Shown: piece by piece, positions 7,997 through 13,805 of the stretch | Position numbering within the stretch: position 1 is the first letter of the stretch | Layout: the number at the start of each line of letters is the position of its first letter | NCBI GenBank assembly: GCA_038230595.1 | Contig: JBBRMY010000063.1 | Coordinates: forward strand, 1-13,805 | Length of the DNA: 13,805 bases | Direction: 5' to 3' | DNA from: JBBRMY01 sp038230595 | GTDB taxonomy: Bacteria > Bacteroidota > Ignavibacteria > Tepidaquicellales > Tepidaquicellaceae | Notes under the pieces: model-generated | Told to the model about the DNA's origin: nothing | What the model saw: the letters and a program-made list of their open reading frames with translations, nothing else | Databases searched by the model: none | Position numbers and translations under genes: made by a program

Positions 7997-8031
7997 TGGA
8001 TATTTTTAATTTTACAATAATTGATAAGTTA

Positions 8032-8062
8032 AAAAAATAAACAGTAGATGTAAATATTGCAA
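8032..8062 (-). promoter_or_regulatory. Candidate Bacteroidota-type promoter for the mosaic exoprotein gene
   Basis: On the minus strand TTG (8062-8060) is followed after exactly 20 bases by TATTTTTT (8039-8032), close to the TTTG/TAnnTTTG type. The ATG lies 35 bases further on. The same 20-base spacing is seen in the candidate promoters of the plus-strand genes, but the region is AT-rich. Confidence 0.35.
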
Positions 8063-8101
8063 GTGCTGAATTATTATTTACATATTTATCTGATAAATCT
8101 A

Positions 8102-8132
8102 TTGATTTCGCTATACAAATACTATATCTTTA
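8102..8132 (+). promoter_or_regulatory. Candidate Bacteroidota-type promoter for the first pseudoprotease gene
   Basis: TTG (8102-8104), a 20-base spacer and TATCTTTA (8125-8132) sit 19 bases before the ATG at 8152. No Shine-Dalgarno-like sequence lies between. The site shares a 155-base intergenic region with the divergent promoter of the exoprotein gene. Confidence 0.35.
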
Positions 8133-8151
8133 ATCAAAGTAATGATCAATT

Positions 8152-10569
8152 ATGAAAAATCTTTTATATATTTTCATCATTTTTATCTTTTTTACATCTT
8201 CAGTTTTTTCTCAATCATCGAAGATTAATTCTATACTTTCAGAAAAACTGAATAAGATTTCATCTAACGAAAAAATACCAGTCTATATTATTTTCAAAGA
8301 ACATCTTCAATTAAAAGATTTTGATGATATTTCTTATGACACCCCGAAAGATGAAAGAAGAAGAATAGTTATTGACAGGCTTCAAAAATATTCCTCAACA
8401 AGTCAGGCAGAAGTACGAAGATTTTTAAACTCAAAAATTTCATCGGGCAATGCTGATCAGTATGATGTACTTTGGATGGCAAATATTCTTACTTTGAAAG
8501 CTGATAAAAGCGTGATTGCTGAACTTGTAAATTCCAAAAATAATATTGAATCTATTTGCTACGATGCAGTGGATTCTAAAGCACCTTTAAACGATGTTCC
8601 CCTTTCAGTTCCTTTCATAAATTCTACACACTCTTCATATGTTGATTCACCTAACTCAATTGACCCAGGCATAATACTTATTAAAGCAGATCAATGCTGG
8701 GCTCTTGGAAATACCGGACAGGGAGTTTTACTTGCCGATGTAGAAGATGGTTTTTGGTGGAAGCATCCTGATCTTGTTCATGGGATATGGCAGAATCTTG
8801 GTGAGGATGCAAATCATAATGGAAGAACAATTGATATTCAATCAGGTACCGGTTCAACATTTGATCCCGGCGACCTTAATGGAATTGATGATGATGGCAA
8901 TGGAAAGATCGATGATCTTATTGGATGGGACTATGATGCTAATAATGGTAATATTACGACCGCAGCACTTGGCACCGCTTCACTTGGAAGCATTTTAGGT
9001 GACGGTACCGGAGGAACAAATACAGGAGTAGCACCCGGTTCAAAATCTATCCTTTTAAGAAACAATATTGTAGCAGAAACTTATGAATGGTATGCATTTC
9101 AATATGCTGTTCAAATGGGCGCAGATATAATTTCAAGTGATGTTAGCTTCCATTGGTTTGATTTTACTAAGCCTAATTATTCTGCAATGAGAAATATAAC
9201 AGATATGTCTCTTGCAGCAGGAGTTATACAAGTCCATTCAGCAGGTAACGGTGGGTCATTCGGTTCTGAGTATGTTCCTATGAATATTGAAACCCCGGGC
9301 AATTGTCCTCCGCCATGGCTTCATCCTAATCAGTTAAAAAGAGGTGGGGTAAGTGCTGTTATTGGTGTTGGCAATGTTGATGCAGGTACAGATATTATAT
9401 CAACTTCTTCTTCGTATGGTCCAACTACCTGGGGAAATTGGAATTTATTTGGGCTCTATCCGCACAATGTTAATGGTAACCATTATGATTATTCATATAG
9501 TGTTCGACCGCCTGTTGAAATACCAGATTCTATGGGATTAATTAAGCCCGATGTTTCAGCGCCGGGGGATGGTTCAATTTCTACAAATGTATCTTCAGGC
9601 TCAGGCTACGCCGCTTATGGGGGAACAGAAGCCGCATCTTCCCACACTGCCGGCTGCATCGCTCTCATGCTCTCTACCAATCCGGAAATGCTTCCTGCAG
9701 ATATAGATAAGGTGCTTGAACTTACTGCAGTTGAAAAAGGAGCACCGGGAAAAGATAACAGATATGGCTCAGGAAGAATAGATGCTCTTGCTGCAACAAC
9801 TTCTCCTAAGTTCTTAGTCGAGGGAATAACAACTCACAGCAATATGCTGATATCGCATAATCTTGCTACGTCTGATACTGCAAAGGAATTAGTGGGCTTG
9901 AAAATATCCGCTCCACTAAATCCGCAAGTTGGGTCTTTGAAAAAATTAACTTTAGGAATAACAACAACGGCACTTCCATCCGACATAATTTCTTTTGATC
10001 TCTGGTGGGATAAAGACAGGAATGGAATAATAAACGCAGGTGATAAGAAACTTAAAAGCGTTCCTTATTCTGTTGGAACAATCACTTTTGATACTCTTAA
10101 ATGGAAATTCTTAGACACTTCTAGAACTCTTATTGTTACTGCAAGAACAACCGGCTCTGCTTCATCTTTAAAGACTGTTGATTTTTCTCTAAATGATACA
10201 AGTCAGGTTGTTGCTTATTATACAACAACTCCATTGCAAACTAATTTTCCTATTTTAAATGTAACAGGAATATCAAATAATAATGGATTTGTCCCGACAT
10301 ATTCGCTTTCACAAAACTATCCGAATCCATTCAATCCTTCTACTATCATAAAATATGAAGTTGCGAAAAATTCATTTGTAACAATAAAAATTTATGACAT
10401 GATCGGAAGGGAAGTAACAACCCTCATCAACAGCTTCAAAACCGCAGGTAACTACCAGGTCGAATTTGACACCCGCGATAACAATCTCTCATCAGGTATT
10501 TATTACTATAAAATGTCAGTAAGGGATCAAAACTTCACAGATATAAAGAAGATGATATTGATAAAATAA
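8152..10569 (+). CDS. Secreted subtilisin-like (S8) pseudoprotease with T9SS sorting domain, copy 1 (805 residues)
   Basis: Order of parts: signal peptide (1-20, ending SSVFS), I9-type propeptide (about 25-140, including PVYIIFKEH and VLWMANILTLKADKSVI), S8 peptidase fold (about 170-550), a beta-rich domain (about 550-715) and a T9SS type A sorting domain (717-805, NYPNPFNPSTIIKYEV). The S8 fold is clear from GQGVLLADVEDG, HPDL, the acidic NGIDDDGNGKIDD loop (243-255), IKPDVSAPGDG and SHTAGCIALML. All three catalytic positions are changed: the Asp of DTG is Glu198 (VEDG), the His of HGTH is Leu273 (LGTAS; the second His is Ala276), and the Ser of GTSMA is Glu493 (GTEAAS). The oxyanion-position Asn366 (SAGNGG) remains. 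It should therefore lack serine-protease activity. An EF-hand/dockerin-like loop (DKDRNGIINAGD) lies near residue 620. The frame is intact with no sign of decay, so it is probably a functional surface or secreted binding protein. Its ligand is unknown. Confidence 0.93.
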   Translation: MKNLLYIFIIFIFFTSSVFSQSSKINSILSEKLNKISSNEKIPVYIIFKEHLQLKDFDDISYDTPKDERRRIVIDRLQKYSSTSQAEVRRFLNSKISSGNADQYDVLWMANILTLKADKSVIAELVNSKNNIESICYDAVDSKAPLNDVPLSVPFINSTHSSYVDSPNSIDPGIILIKADQCWALGNTGQGVLLADVEDGFWWKHPDLVHGIWQNLGEDANHNGRTIDIQSGTGSTFDPGDLNGIDDDGNGKIDDLIGWDYDANNGNITTAALGTASLGSILGDGTGGTNTGVAPGSKSILLRNNIVAETYEWYAFQYAVQMGADIISSDVSFHWFDFTKPNYSAMRNITDMSLAAGVIQVHSAGNGGSFGSEYVPMNIETPGNCPPPWLHPNQLKRGGVSAVIGVGNVDAGTDIISTSSSYGPTTWGNWNLFGLYPHNVNGNHYDYSYSVRPPVEIPDSMGLIKPDVSAPGDGSISTNVSSGSGYAAYGGTEAASSHTAGCIALMLSTNPEMLPADIDKVLELTAVEKGAPGKDNRYGSGRIDALAATTSPKFLVEGITTHSNMLISHNLATSDTAKELVGLKISAPLNPQVGSLKKLTLGITTTALPSDIISFDLWWDKDRNGIINAGDKKLKSVPYSVGTITFDTLKWKFLDTSRTLIVTARTTGSASSLKTVDFSLNDTSQVVAYYTTTPLQTNFPILNVTGISNNNGFVPTYSLSQNYPNPFNPSTIIKYEVAKNSFVTIKIYDMIGREVTTLINSFKTAGNYQVEFDTRDNNLSSGIYYYKMSVRDQNFTDIKKMILIK

Positions 10570-10586
10570 TCCGCCGCAGCGGATTA
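10567..10586. repeat. TAATCCGC/GCGGATTA hairpin overlapping the stop codon of copy 1
   Basis: Eight perfect pairs (10567-10574 with 10579-10586) close a CGCA loop, and the left arm contains the TAA stop. No T-run follows. It may protect the mRNA 3' end or be an inserted repeat. The second paralogue has a much weaker palindrome at the same place (AATC...GATT, 13220-13234). Confidence 0.5.
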
Positions 10587-10614
10587 TCACTGTCAGGTCG
10601 CTATTATGATAATA

Positions 10615-10648
10615 TTGAAGGGGCAGACACACAGGTCTGCCCCTTCAA
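10615..10648. repeat. Perfect 14-bp inverted repeat between the paralogues
   Basis: TTGAAGGGGCAGAC (10615-10628) and its exact complement (10635-10648) surround a six-base loop ACACAG. The GC-rich stem is followed by AAGAAAATATTG rather than T residues on either strand, so it is not a canonical terminator. Hairpins of the form AGGGGCAGAC...GTCTGCCCCT belong to a type of dispersed intergenic repeat. Confidence 0.65.
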
Positions 10649-10698
10649 GAAAATATTGTAAGGCGTTGGAAAAACACAAATGTAAAATTTGTAATATG

Positions 10699-10733
10699 AC
10701 CTGACAGGTTATTTTCCCTGTCAGGTTGCTTTT
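10699..10733 (+). terminator. Probable weak terminator after copy 1 (10-bp hairpin plus short T-run)
   Basis: ACCTGACAGG (10699-10708) pairs with CCTGTCAGGT (10717-10726) around an eight-base loop, and TGCTTTT follows. The T-run is short, so read-through into copy 2 remains possible. The right arm is part of a 20-base imperfect direct repeat (10590-10609 and 10718-10737, 18 of 20 identical). Confidence 0.45.
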
Positions 10734-10769
10734 ATGAACCTCTTTGTTAATTTCATTTTCTCTAATCTG

Positions 10770-10800
10770 TTGTTTTATAAATATATAAGATTTATTTTTC
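10770..10800 (+). promoter_or_regulatory. Candidate promoter directly before copy 2
   Basis: TTG (10770-10772), a 20-base spacer and TATTTTTC (10793-10800) end only three bases before the ATG at 10804. If used, transcription would begin at or near the start codon, giving a leaderless message. The AT-rich context makes a chance match quite possible. Confidence 0.22.
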
Positions 10801-10803
10801 AGC

Positions 10804-13221
10804 ATGATCAAGATCACTTTTTCGATATTCCTGATTCTCTTTACAACTTCGTCAATTATATATTCCCAATCTAAAATAAATTCTGTTCTTTCTAAAAGAA
10901 TAAATCAGGTATCAGGAAAAGAAATGATACCGATATATATTATTTTTAAAGAACATCTTACATTAAAAGATTTTGATGATATTTCTTATGATACTCCGAA
11001 AGATGAAAGAAGAAAAATCGTAGTTGACAGGCTTCAAAAATATTCCTCAACTAGTCAGGCAGAAGTAAGAAGATTTTTAAACTCAAAAATTTCATCGGGC
11101 AATGCTGATTTGTATAAGGTACTATGGATGGCAAACATTCTTACTTTGAAAGCTGATAAAAGCGTAATTGCTGAACTTGCAAATTTCAAAAATAATATTG
11201 AATCTATTTGCTACGATGCAGTGGATTCTAAAGCACCTCTAAACGATGTTCCCCCTTCAATTCCTTTCATAAATTCTACACACTCTTCATATGTTGATTC
11301 ACCAAACTCAATTGACCCGGGCATAATACTAATGAAAGCAGATCAATGCTGGGCTCTTGGAAATACCGGGCAGGGAGTTTTACTTGCAGATGTTGAAGAT
11401 GGTTTCTGGTGGAAGCATCCTGATCTTGTTCATGGGATATGGCAGAATCTTGGTGAGGATGCAAATCATAATGGAAGAACTTTAGATATTCAATCAGGAA
11501 CAGGATCTACATATGATCCCGGTGACCTTAATGGAATAGATGATGATGGCAATGGAAAGATCGATGATCTGATTGGTTGGGATTACGGTAATAACAATGG
11601 AATTTTAACAAATGCCTCTCTTGGAACTGCTTCACTTGGGAGCATTCTCGGTGATGGTACCGGAGGAACTAATACAGGAGTTGCTCCCAACTCAAAAAGC
11701 ATTCTATTAAGACCCAGTCCCGGAAATGGAGTACAACTTTTAATGACATTTCAATATGCCGTTCAGATGGGTGTAAAAATAATTTCAAGTAATATTAGAT
11801 TTAATTGGTTTGATTTTACAAAACCTAATTATTCTACAATAAGAAATATGACTGATATGTCGCTTGCAGCAGGAGTTATTCAGACTTGTCCCATTAGCAA
11901 TGAAGGAGCAGCGGGTCCATCCTATATACCAATGGAAATTTCAACTCCGGGTAACTGTCCCCCGCCATGGCTGCATCCTGATCAGCTAAAAAGGGGTGGT
12001 GTAAGTTCTGTAATTGGCGTTGGAAATGTTGATGCAGGTACAGATATTATATCAAATTCTTCTTCGTATGGTCCAACTACCTGGGGAAATTGGGGAGCGT
12101 GGGGATTTTATCCATATAATACAGATCCAAATTATCTTGACTATTCATACAGTATTACACCACCTGTTGAGATCCCGGATTCTATGGGATTAATTAAACC
12201 AGATGTTTCATCTCCTGGGGACGGATGCATTTCAACAAATGTTTCATCAGGAACCGGTTACGCTTCCTATATCGGAACAGAAGCTGCCACTGCTCACACT
12301 GCCGGTTGCATTGCTCTTATGCTTTCAATAAATCCTGAAATGCTTCCTGCCGATATTGACAAAGTATTAGAATTAACTGCAGTGGAAAAGGGCGATCCGG
12401 GAAAAGACAATCGTTATGGCTCAGGACGAATAGATGCTCTTGCTGCAACTACATCTCCTAAGTTTTTAGTAGAAGGAATAACAACTCACAGCAATATGCT
12501 GATCTCGCATAATCTTGCTACTTCAGATACAGCTAAAGAATTAGTTGGCTTGAAAATATCTGCTCCGCTGAATCCACAAGTCGGGTCTTTAAGAAAACTA
12601 ACCTTAGGAATAACAACAACAGCTCTTCCAACTGATATAATTTCTTTTGATCTCTGGTGGGATAAAGACAGGAATGGAATTATTAATATTGGAGACAAAA
12701 AACTTAAGAGTGTTCCTTACTCAGTTGTGTCAATTACTTTTGATACCTTAAAATGGAAATTCTTAGATACTTCAAGAACATTAATAGTTACTGCAAGAAC
12801 AACAGGCTCAGCTTCATCATTAAAGACAGTTGATTTTACTTTGAATGATACAAGTCAGGTTGTTGCATATTATACTACAACACCTTTGCAGACTAATTTT
12901 CCTATTTTAAATGTAACAGGAATTTCAAACAATAACGGATTTATTCCAACATATTCACTTTCACAAAACTATCCAAACCCATTCAACCCATCTACGATCA
13001 TAAAATATGAAGTAGCGAAAAATTCATTTGTAACAATAAAAATTTATGACATGATCGGAAGGGAAGTAACAACACTCATCAACAGCTTCAAAACAGCAGG
13101 TAACTATCAGGTAGAATTCGACACCCGCGACAACAATCTCTCTTCAGGTATCTATTACTATAAAATGGAAGTCCGAGACCAAAACTTCACCGATATAAAG
13201 AAAATGATATTGATAAAATAA
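10804..13221 (+). CDS. Secreted subtilisin-like (S8) pseudoprotease with T9SS sorting domain, copy 2 (805 residues)
   Basis: This is a full-length paralogue of the gene just upstream, with the same residue numbering: signal peptide (MIKITFSIFLILF..., cleavage near SIIYS), I9-type propeptide, S8 fold, beta-rich domain and T9SS tail. The same catalytic substitutions occur: Glu198 (VEDG), Leu273 (LGTAS) and Glu493 (GTEAAT). The oxyanion-position Asn366 is kept within ISNEG rather than AGNGG. About 97 percent of residues after position 505 match copy 1. Differences concentrate in residues 304-315, 324-334, 361-380 and 431-444, in the S8 domain; the signal peptide and first part of the propeptide also vary. 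The ATG at 10804 is the only sensible start given the signal peptide, and no ribosome binding site is evident. The shared substitutions show that the active site was lost before duplication. Probable role: secreted binding protein with a specificity different from copy 1 (inference). Confidence 0.93.
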   Translation: MIKITFSIFLILFTTSSIIYSQSKINSVLSKRINQVSGKEMIPIYIIFKEHLTLKDFDDISYDTPKDERRKIVVDRLQKYSSTSQAEVRRFLNSKISSGNADLYKVLWMANILTLKADKSVIAELANFKNNIESICYDAVDSKAPLNDVPPSIPFINSTHSSYVDSPNSIDPGIILMKADQCWALGNTGQGVLLADVEDGFWWKHPDLVHGIWQNLGEDANHNGRTLDIQSGTGSTYDPGDLNGIDDDGNGKIDDLIGWDYGNNNGILTNASLGTASLGSILGDGTGGTNTGVAPNSKSILLRPSPGNGVQLLMTFQYAVQMGVKIISSNIRFNWFDFTKPNYSTIRNMTDMSLAAGVIQTCPISNEGAAGPSYIPMEISTPGNCPPPWLHPDQLKRGGVSSVIGVGNVDAGTDIISNSSSYGPTTWGNWGAWGFYPYNTDPNYLDYSYSITPPVEIPDSMGLIKPDVSSPGDGCISTNVSSGTGYASYIGTEAATAHTAGCIALMLSINPEMLPADIDKVLELTAVEKGDPGKDNRYGSGRIDALAATTSPKFLVEGITTHSNMLISHNLATSDTAKELVGLKISAPLNPQVGSLRKLTLGITTTALPTDIISFDLWWDKDRNGIINIGDKKLKSVPYSVVSITFDTLKWKFLDTSRTLIVTARTTGSASSLKTVDFTLNDTSQVVAYYTTTPLQTNFPILNVTGISNNNGFIPTYSLSQNYPNPFNPSTIIKYEVAKNSFVTIKIYDMIGREVTTLINSFKTAGNYQVEFDTRDNNLSSGIYYYKMEVRDQNFTDIKKMILIK

Positions 13222-13280
13222 TCTGCAGCTGATTGTCAGAGATTTCATTTTATTGTTTTATCAAATCAAATTTTAAGTTT

Positions 13281-13292
13281 CGGCTAAAGCCG
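13281..13292. repeat. CGGCT-AA-AGCCG hairpin
   Basis: Five perfect GC-rich pairs (13281-13285 with 13288-13292) surround a two-base spacer. This is the first of a cluster of six hairpins after copy 2. No T-run follows, so it does not look like a terminator. Confidence 0.45.
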
Positions 13293-13310
13293 GATATCTT
13301 GTTAATTATA

Positions 13311-13330
13311 CCCCGACCTAAAGGTCGGGG
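13311..13330. repeat. CCCCGACCT-AA-AGGTCGGGG perfect palindrome
   Basis: Nine perfect pairs (13311-13319 with 13322-13330) are separated by AA. It is followed by CTAATAAAGG on the plus strand, without a T-run. It has the same arm-AA-arm design as the neighbouring CGGCTAAAGCCG hairpin, suggesting related dispersed intergenic repeats. Confidence 0.6.
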
Positions 13331-13371
13331 CTAATAAAGGCAAGGTCTCGTTAAGATGATTTTATTCCTCA

Positions 13372-13427
13372 CACTGGTGGCCGTTGGTGTCGTTCCGATA
13401 CATCGGAACTAAAACACCAACGGCGGA
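13372..13427. repeat. 56-bp direct repeat, copy A (two-tier hairpin)
   Basis: This unit is identical to 13513-13568. It starts CACTGGTGG and ends CGGCGGA. Inside, GCCGTTGGTGT (13380-13390) pairs with ACACCAACGGC (13414-13424), and TTCCGAT (13393-13399) pairs with ATCGGAA (13402-13408). That makes 18 pairs in two tiers with a one-sided CTAAA bulge. Confidence 0.85.
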
Positions 13428-13445
13428 GATCGGTGGTTGGCACAG

Positions 13446-13466
13446 ACTTGGGGCGCTGCCCCAAGT
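13446..13466. repeat. ACTTGGGGC/GCCCCAAGT hairpin between the 56-bp repeats
   Basis: Nine perfect pairs close a GCT loop. It lies in the 85-base spacer between the two 56-bp repeats, together with another short hairpin. No T-run follows. Confidence 0.6.
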
Positions 13467-13476
13467 TAAGATGTGT

Positions 13477-13491
13477 CAGGCTTTCAGCCTG
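13477..13491. repeat. CAGGCT/AGCCTG hairpin between the 56-bp repeats
   Basis: Six perfect pairs (13477-13482 with 13486-13491) close a TTC loop. It is the last hairpin before the second 56-bp repeat. Confidence 0.5.
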
Positions 13492-13512
13492 GTTAGGGTA
13501 GGATGATGGAAT

Positions 13513-13568
13513 CACTGGTGGCCGTTGGTGTCGTTCCGATACATCGGAACTAAAACACCAACGGCGGA
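13513..13568. repeat. 56-bp direct repeat, copy B (two-tier hairpin)
   Basis: It matches 13372-13427 exactly at an offset of 141 bases. A degenerate third piece of its right end follows at about 13582-13600 (AAAACACAAACAGCGGAT against AAAACACCAACGGCGGAT, two mismatches). This suggests repeated insertion or slippage at this site. Confidence 0.85.
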
Positions 13569-13641
13569 TTAACACGGAAGAAAACACAAACAGCGGATAA
13601 ACTTTGAACACGATTTTCTACAAAAACCCTTTTTTTATAAA

Positions 13642-13672
13642 TTGATTTTCTTTGCGATATTGAGTAATTTTG
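13642..13672 (+). promoter_or_regulatory. Candidate Bacteroidota-type promoter for the gene starting near 13709
   Basis: TTG (13642-13644), a 20-base spacer and TAATTTTG (13665-13672), an exact match to TAnnTTTG, lie 36 bases before the proposed TTG start. This is the best match to the promoter type in the window. Confidence 0.45.
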
Positions 13673-13708
13673 TAATTATCTTGATTTAAGTTCTTTGGAA
13701 ATCACATT

Positions 13709-13805
13709 TTGAGCGAAAAAAACAAGAATTCAGATAATAACAGGGTTAATAATGGAGCTCCGGTTAAAAAAACTTCTTTACCGGGATTTCTTACAAAGCC
13801 TGTTA
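13709..13805 (+). CDS. Start of an unidentified gene (C-terminal part outside window)
   Basis: A frame opens with TTG at 13709-13711 and stays open to the window end for 32 codons (MSEKNKNSDNNRVNNG, then PVKKTSLPGFLTKPV). GGAAA at 13697-13701, seven bases before the start, is a plausible ribosome binding site. An in-frame TGA at 13682-13684 limits any upstream extension, and no in-frame ATG precedes the TTG. The N-terminus is polar and Asn/Lys-rich with no signal peptide, so the product probably has a cytoplasmic N-terminus. Too little is visible to name a family. Confidence 0.55.
   Translation, partial: MSEKNKNSDNNRVNNGAPVKKTSLPGFLTKPV

Larger units (their letters stand above)
8152..13221 (+). 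repeat. Tandem gene duplication, offset 2652 bases
   Basis: The two 805-codon genes at 8152-10569 and 10804-13221 align without gaps over their whole protein length. The longest identical stretch I traced is 59 bases (10363-10421 and 13015-13073) within the sorting-domain region. Many differences elsewhere are synonymous. The 234-base spacer between the genes holds three hairpins and does not match the sequence upstream of the first gene. Confidence 0.9.

Noticed and set aside
9595..9670. Sedolisin-type (Ser-Glu-Asp) active site as an explanation for the glutamates
   Set aside because: Sedolisins keep the nucleophilic Ser in SGTS. Here that very position is Glu493, so no nucleophile is available there.
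8152..10569. Sequencing error or pseudogene decay as the cause of the missing triad
   Set aside because: The same three substitutions occur independently in both copies, the frames are intact, and differences between copies are largely synonymous.
10593..10817. 74-codon open frame on the minus strand between the paralogues
   Set aside because: It lies across the three hairpins and overlaps the start of copy 2; its composition is not protein-like.
13372..13568. Possible CRISPR array from the 56-bp repeat
   Set aside because: Only two perfect copies with an 85-base spacer that itself contains hairpins, and no cas genes. The unit length and internal two-tier hairpin fit an intergenic repeat, not CRISPR.
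13369..13611. 80-codon open frame on the minus strand
   Set aside because: It is generated by the two identical hairpin repeats; its protein repeats the same segment twice and has no independent support.

Overview
The window is AT-rich DNA that most likely comes from an Ignavibacteria-like or other Bacteroidota/Chlorobiota (FCB-group) bacterium. Three large secreted proteins end in the type IX secretion (T9SS) type A sorting domain with the NYPNPFNP motif typical of this group. Candidate promoters have a TTG-N20-TAnnTTTn layout resembling the Bacteroidota -33/-7 type, and ribosome binding sites are weak or absent. The lineage is an inference from these traits; no rRNA or other marker gene is present.

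Layout. Positions 1-470 (minus) hold the N-terminal part of an MlaE-type lipid ABC transporter permease, preceded on the same strand (471-1211) by a signal-peptide protein that looks like a small outer-membrane beta-barrel. Positions 1351-1566 (minus) may encode a very basic 71-residue protein. A gene-free stretch of about 1.6 kb follows (1573-3184). It holds dispersed hairpin repeats, a higher-GC block (about 2130-2480) that folds into nested stems, and an AT-rich tail. Positions 3185-7996 (minus) encode a 1603-residue mosaic exoprotein: glycosidase-like front, right-handed beta-helix, helical repeat region, T9SS tail. Its transcription ends at a clear terminator at 3127-3156. Divergent from it, two tandem 805-residue paralogues (8152-10569 and 10804-13221) encode T9SS-exported subtilisin-like (S8) proteins with I9-type propeptides. 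The region 13222-13708 is packed with hairpins and a 56-bp perfect direct repeat. A new gene starts at about 13709 and leaves the window.

Main result. Both subtilisin-like paralogues have lost all three catalytic residues: the Asp is Glu198, the His is Leu273 and the Ser is Glu493. The fold signatures, the oxyanion-position Asn366, the propeptide and the export tail are kept. They look like secreted pseudoproteases under purifying selection. The paralogues are nearly identical except in a few patches, including the loops expected to line the old active-site cleft. This suggests a pair of binding proteins diversified in specificity rather than decaying enzymes. How they relate to the divergent mosaic exoprotein is unknown; shared T9SS export and the shared promoter region are the only links seen.
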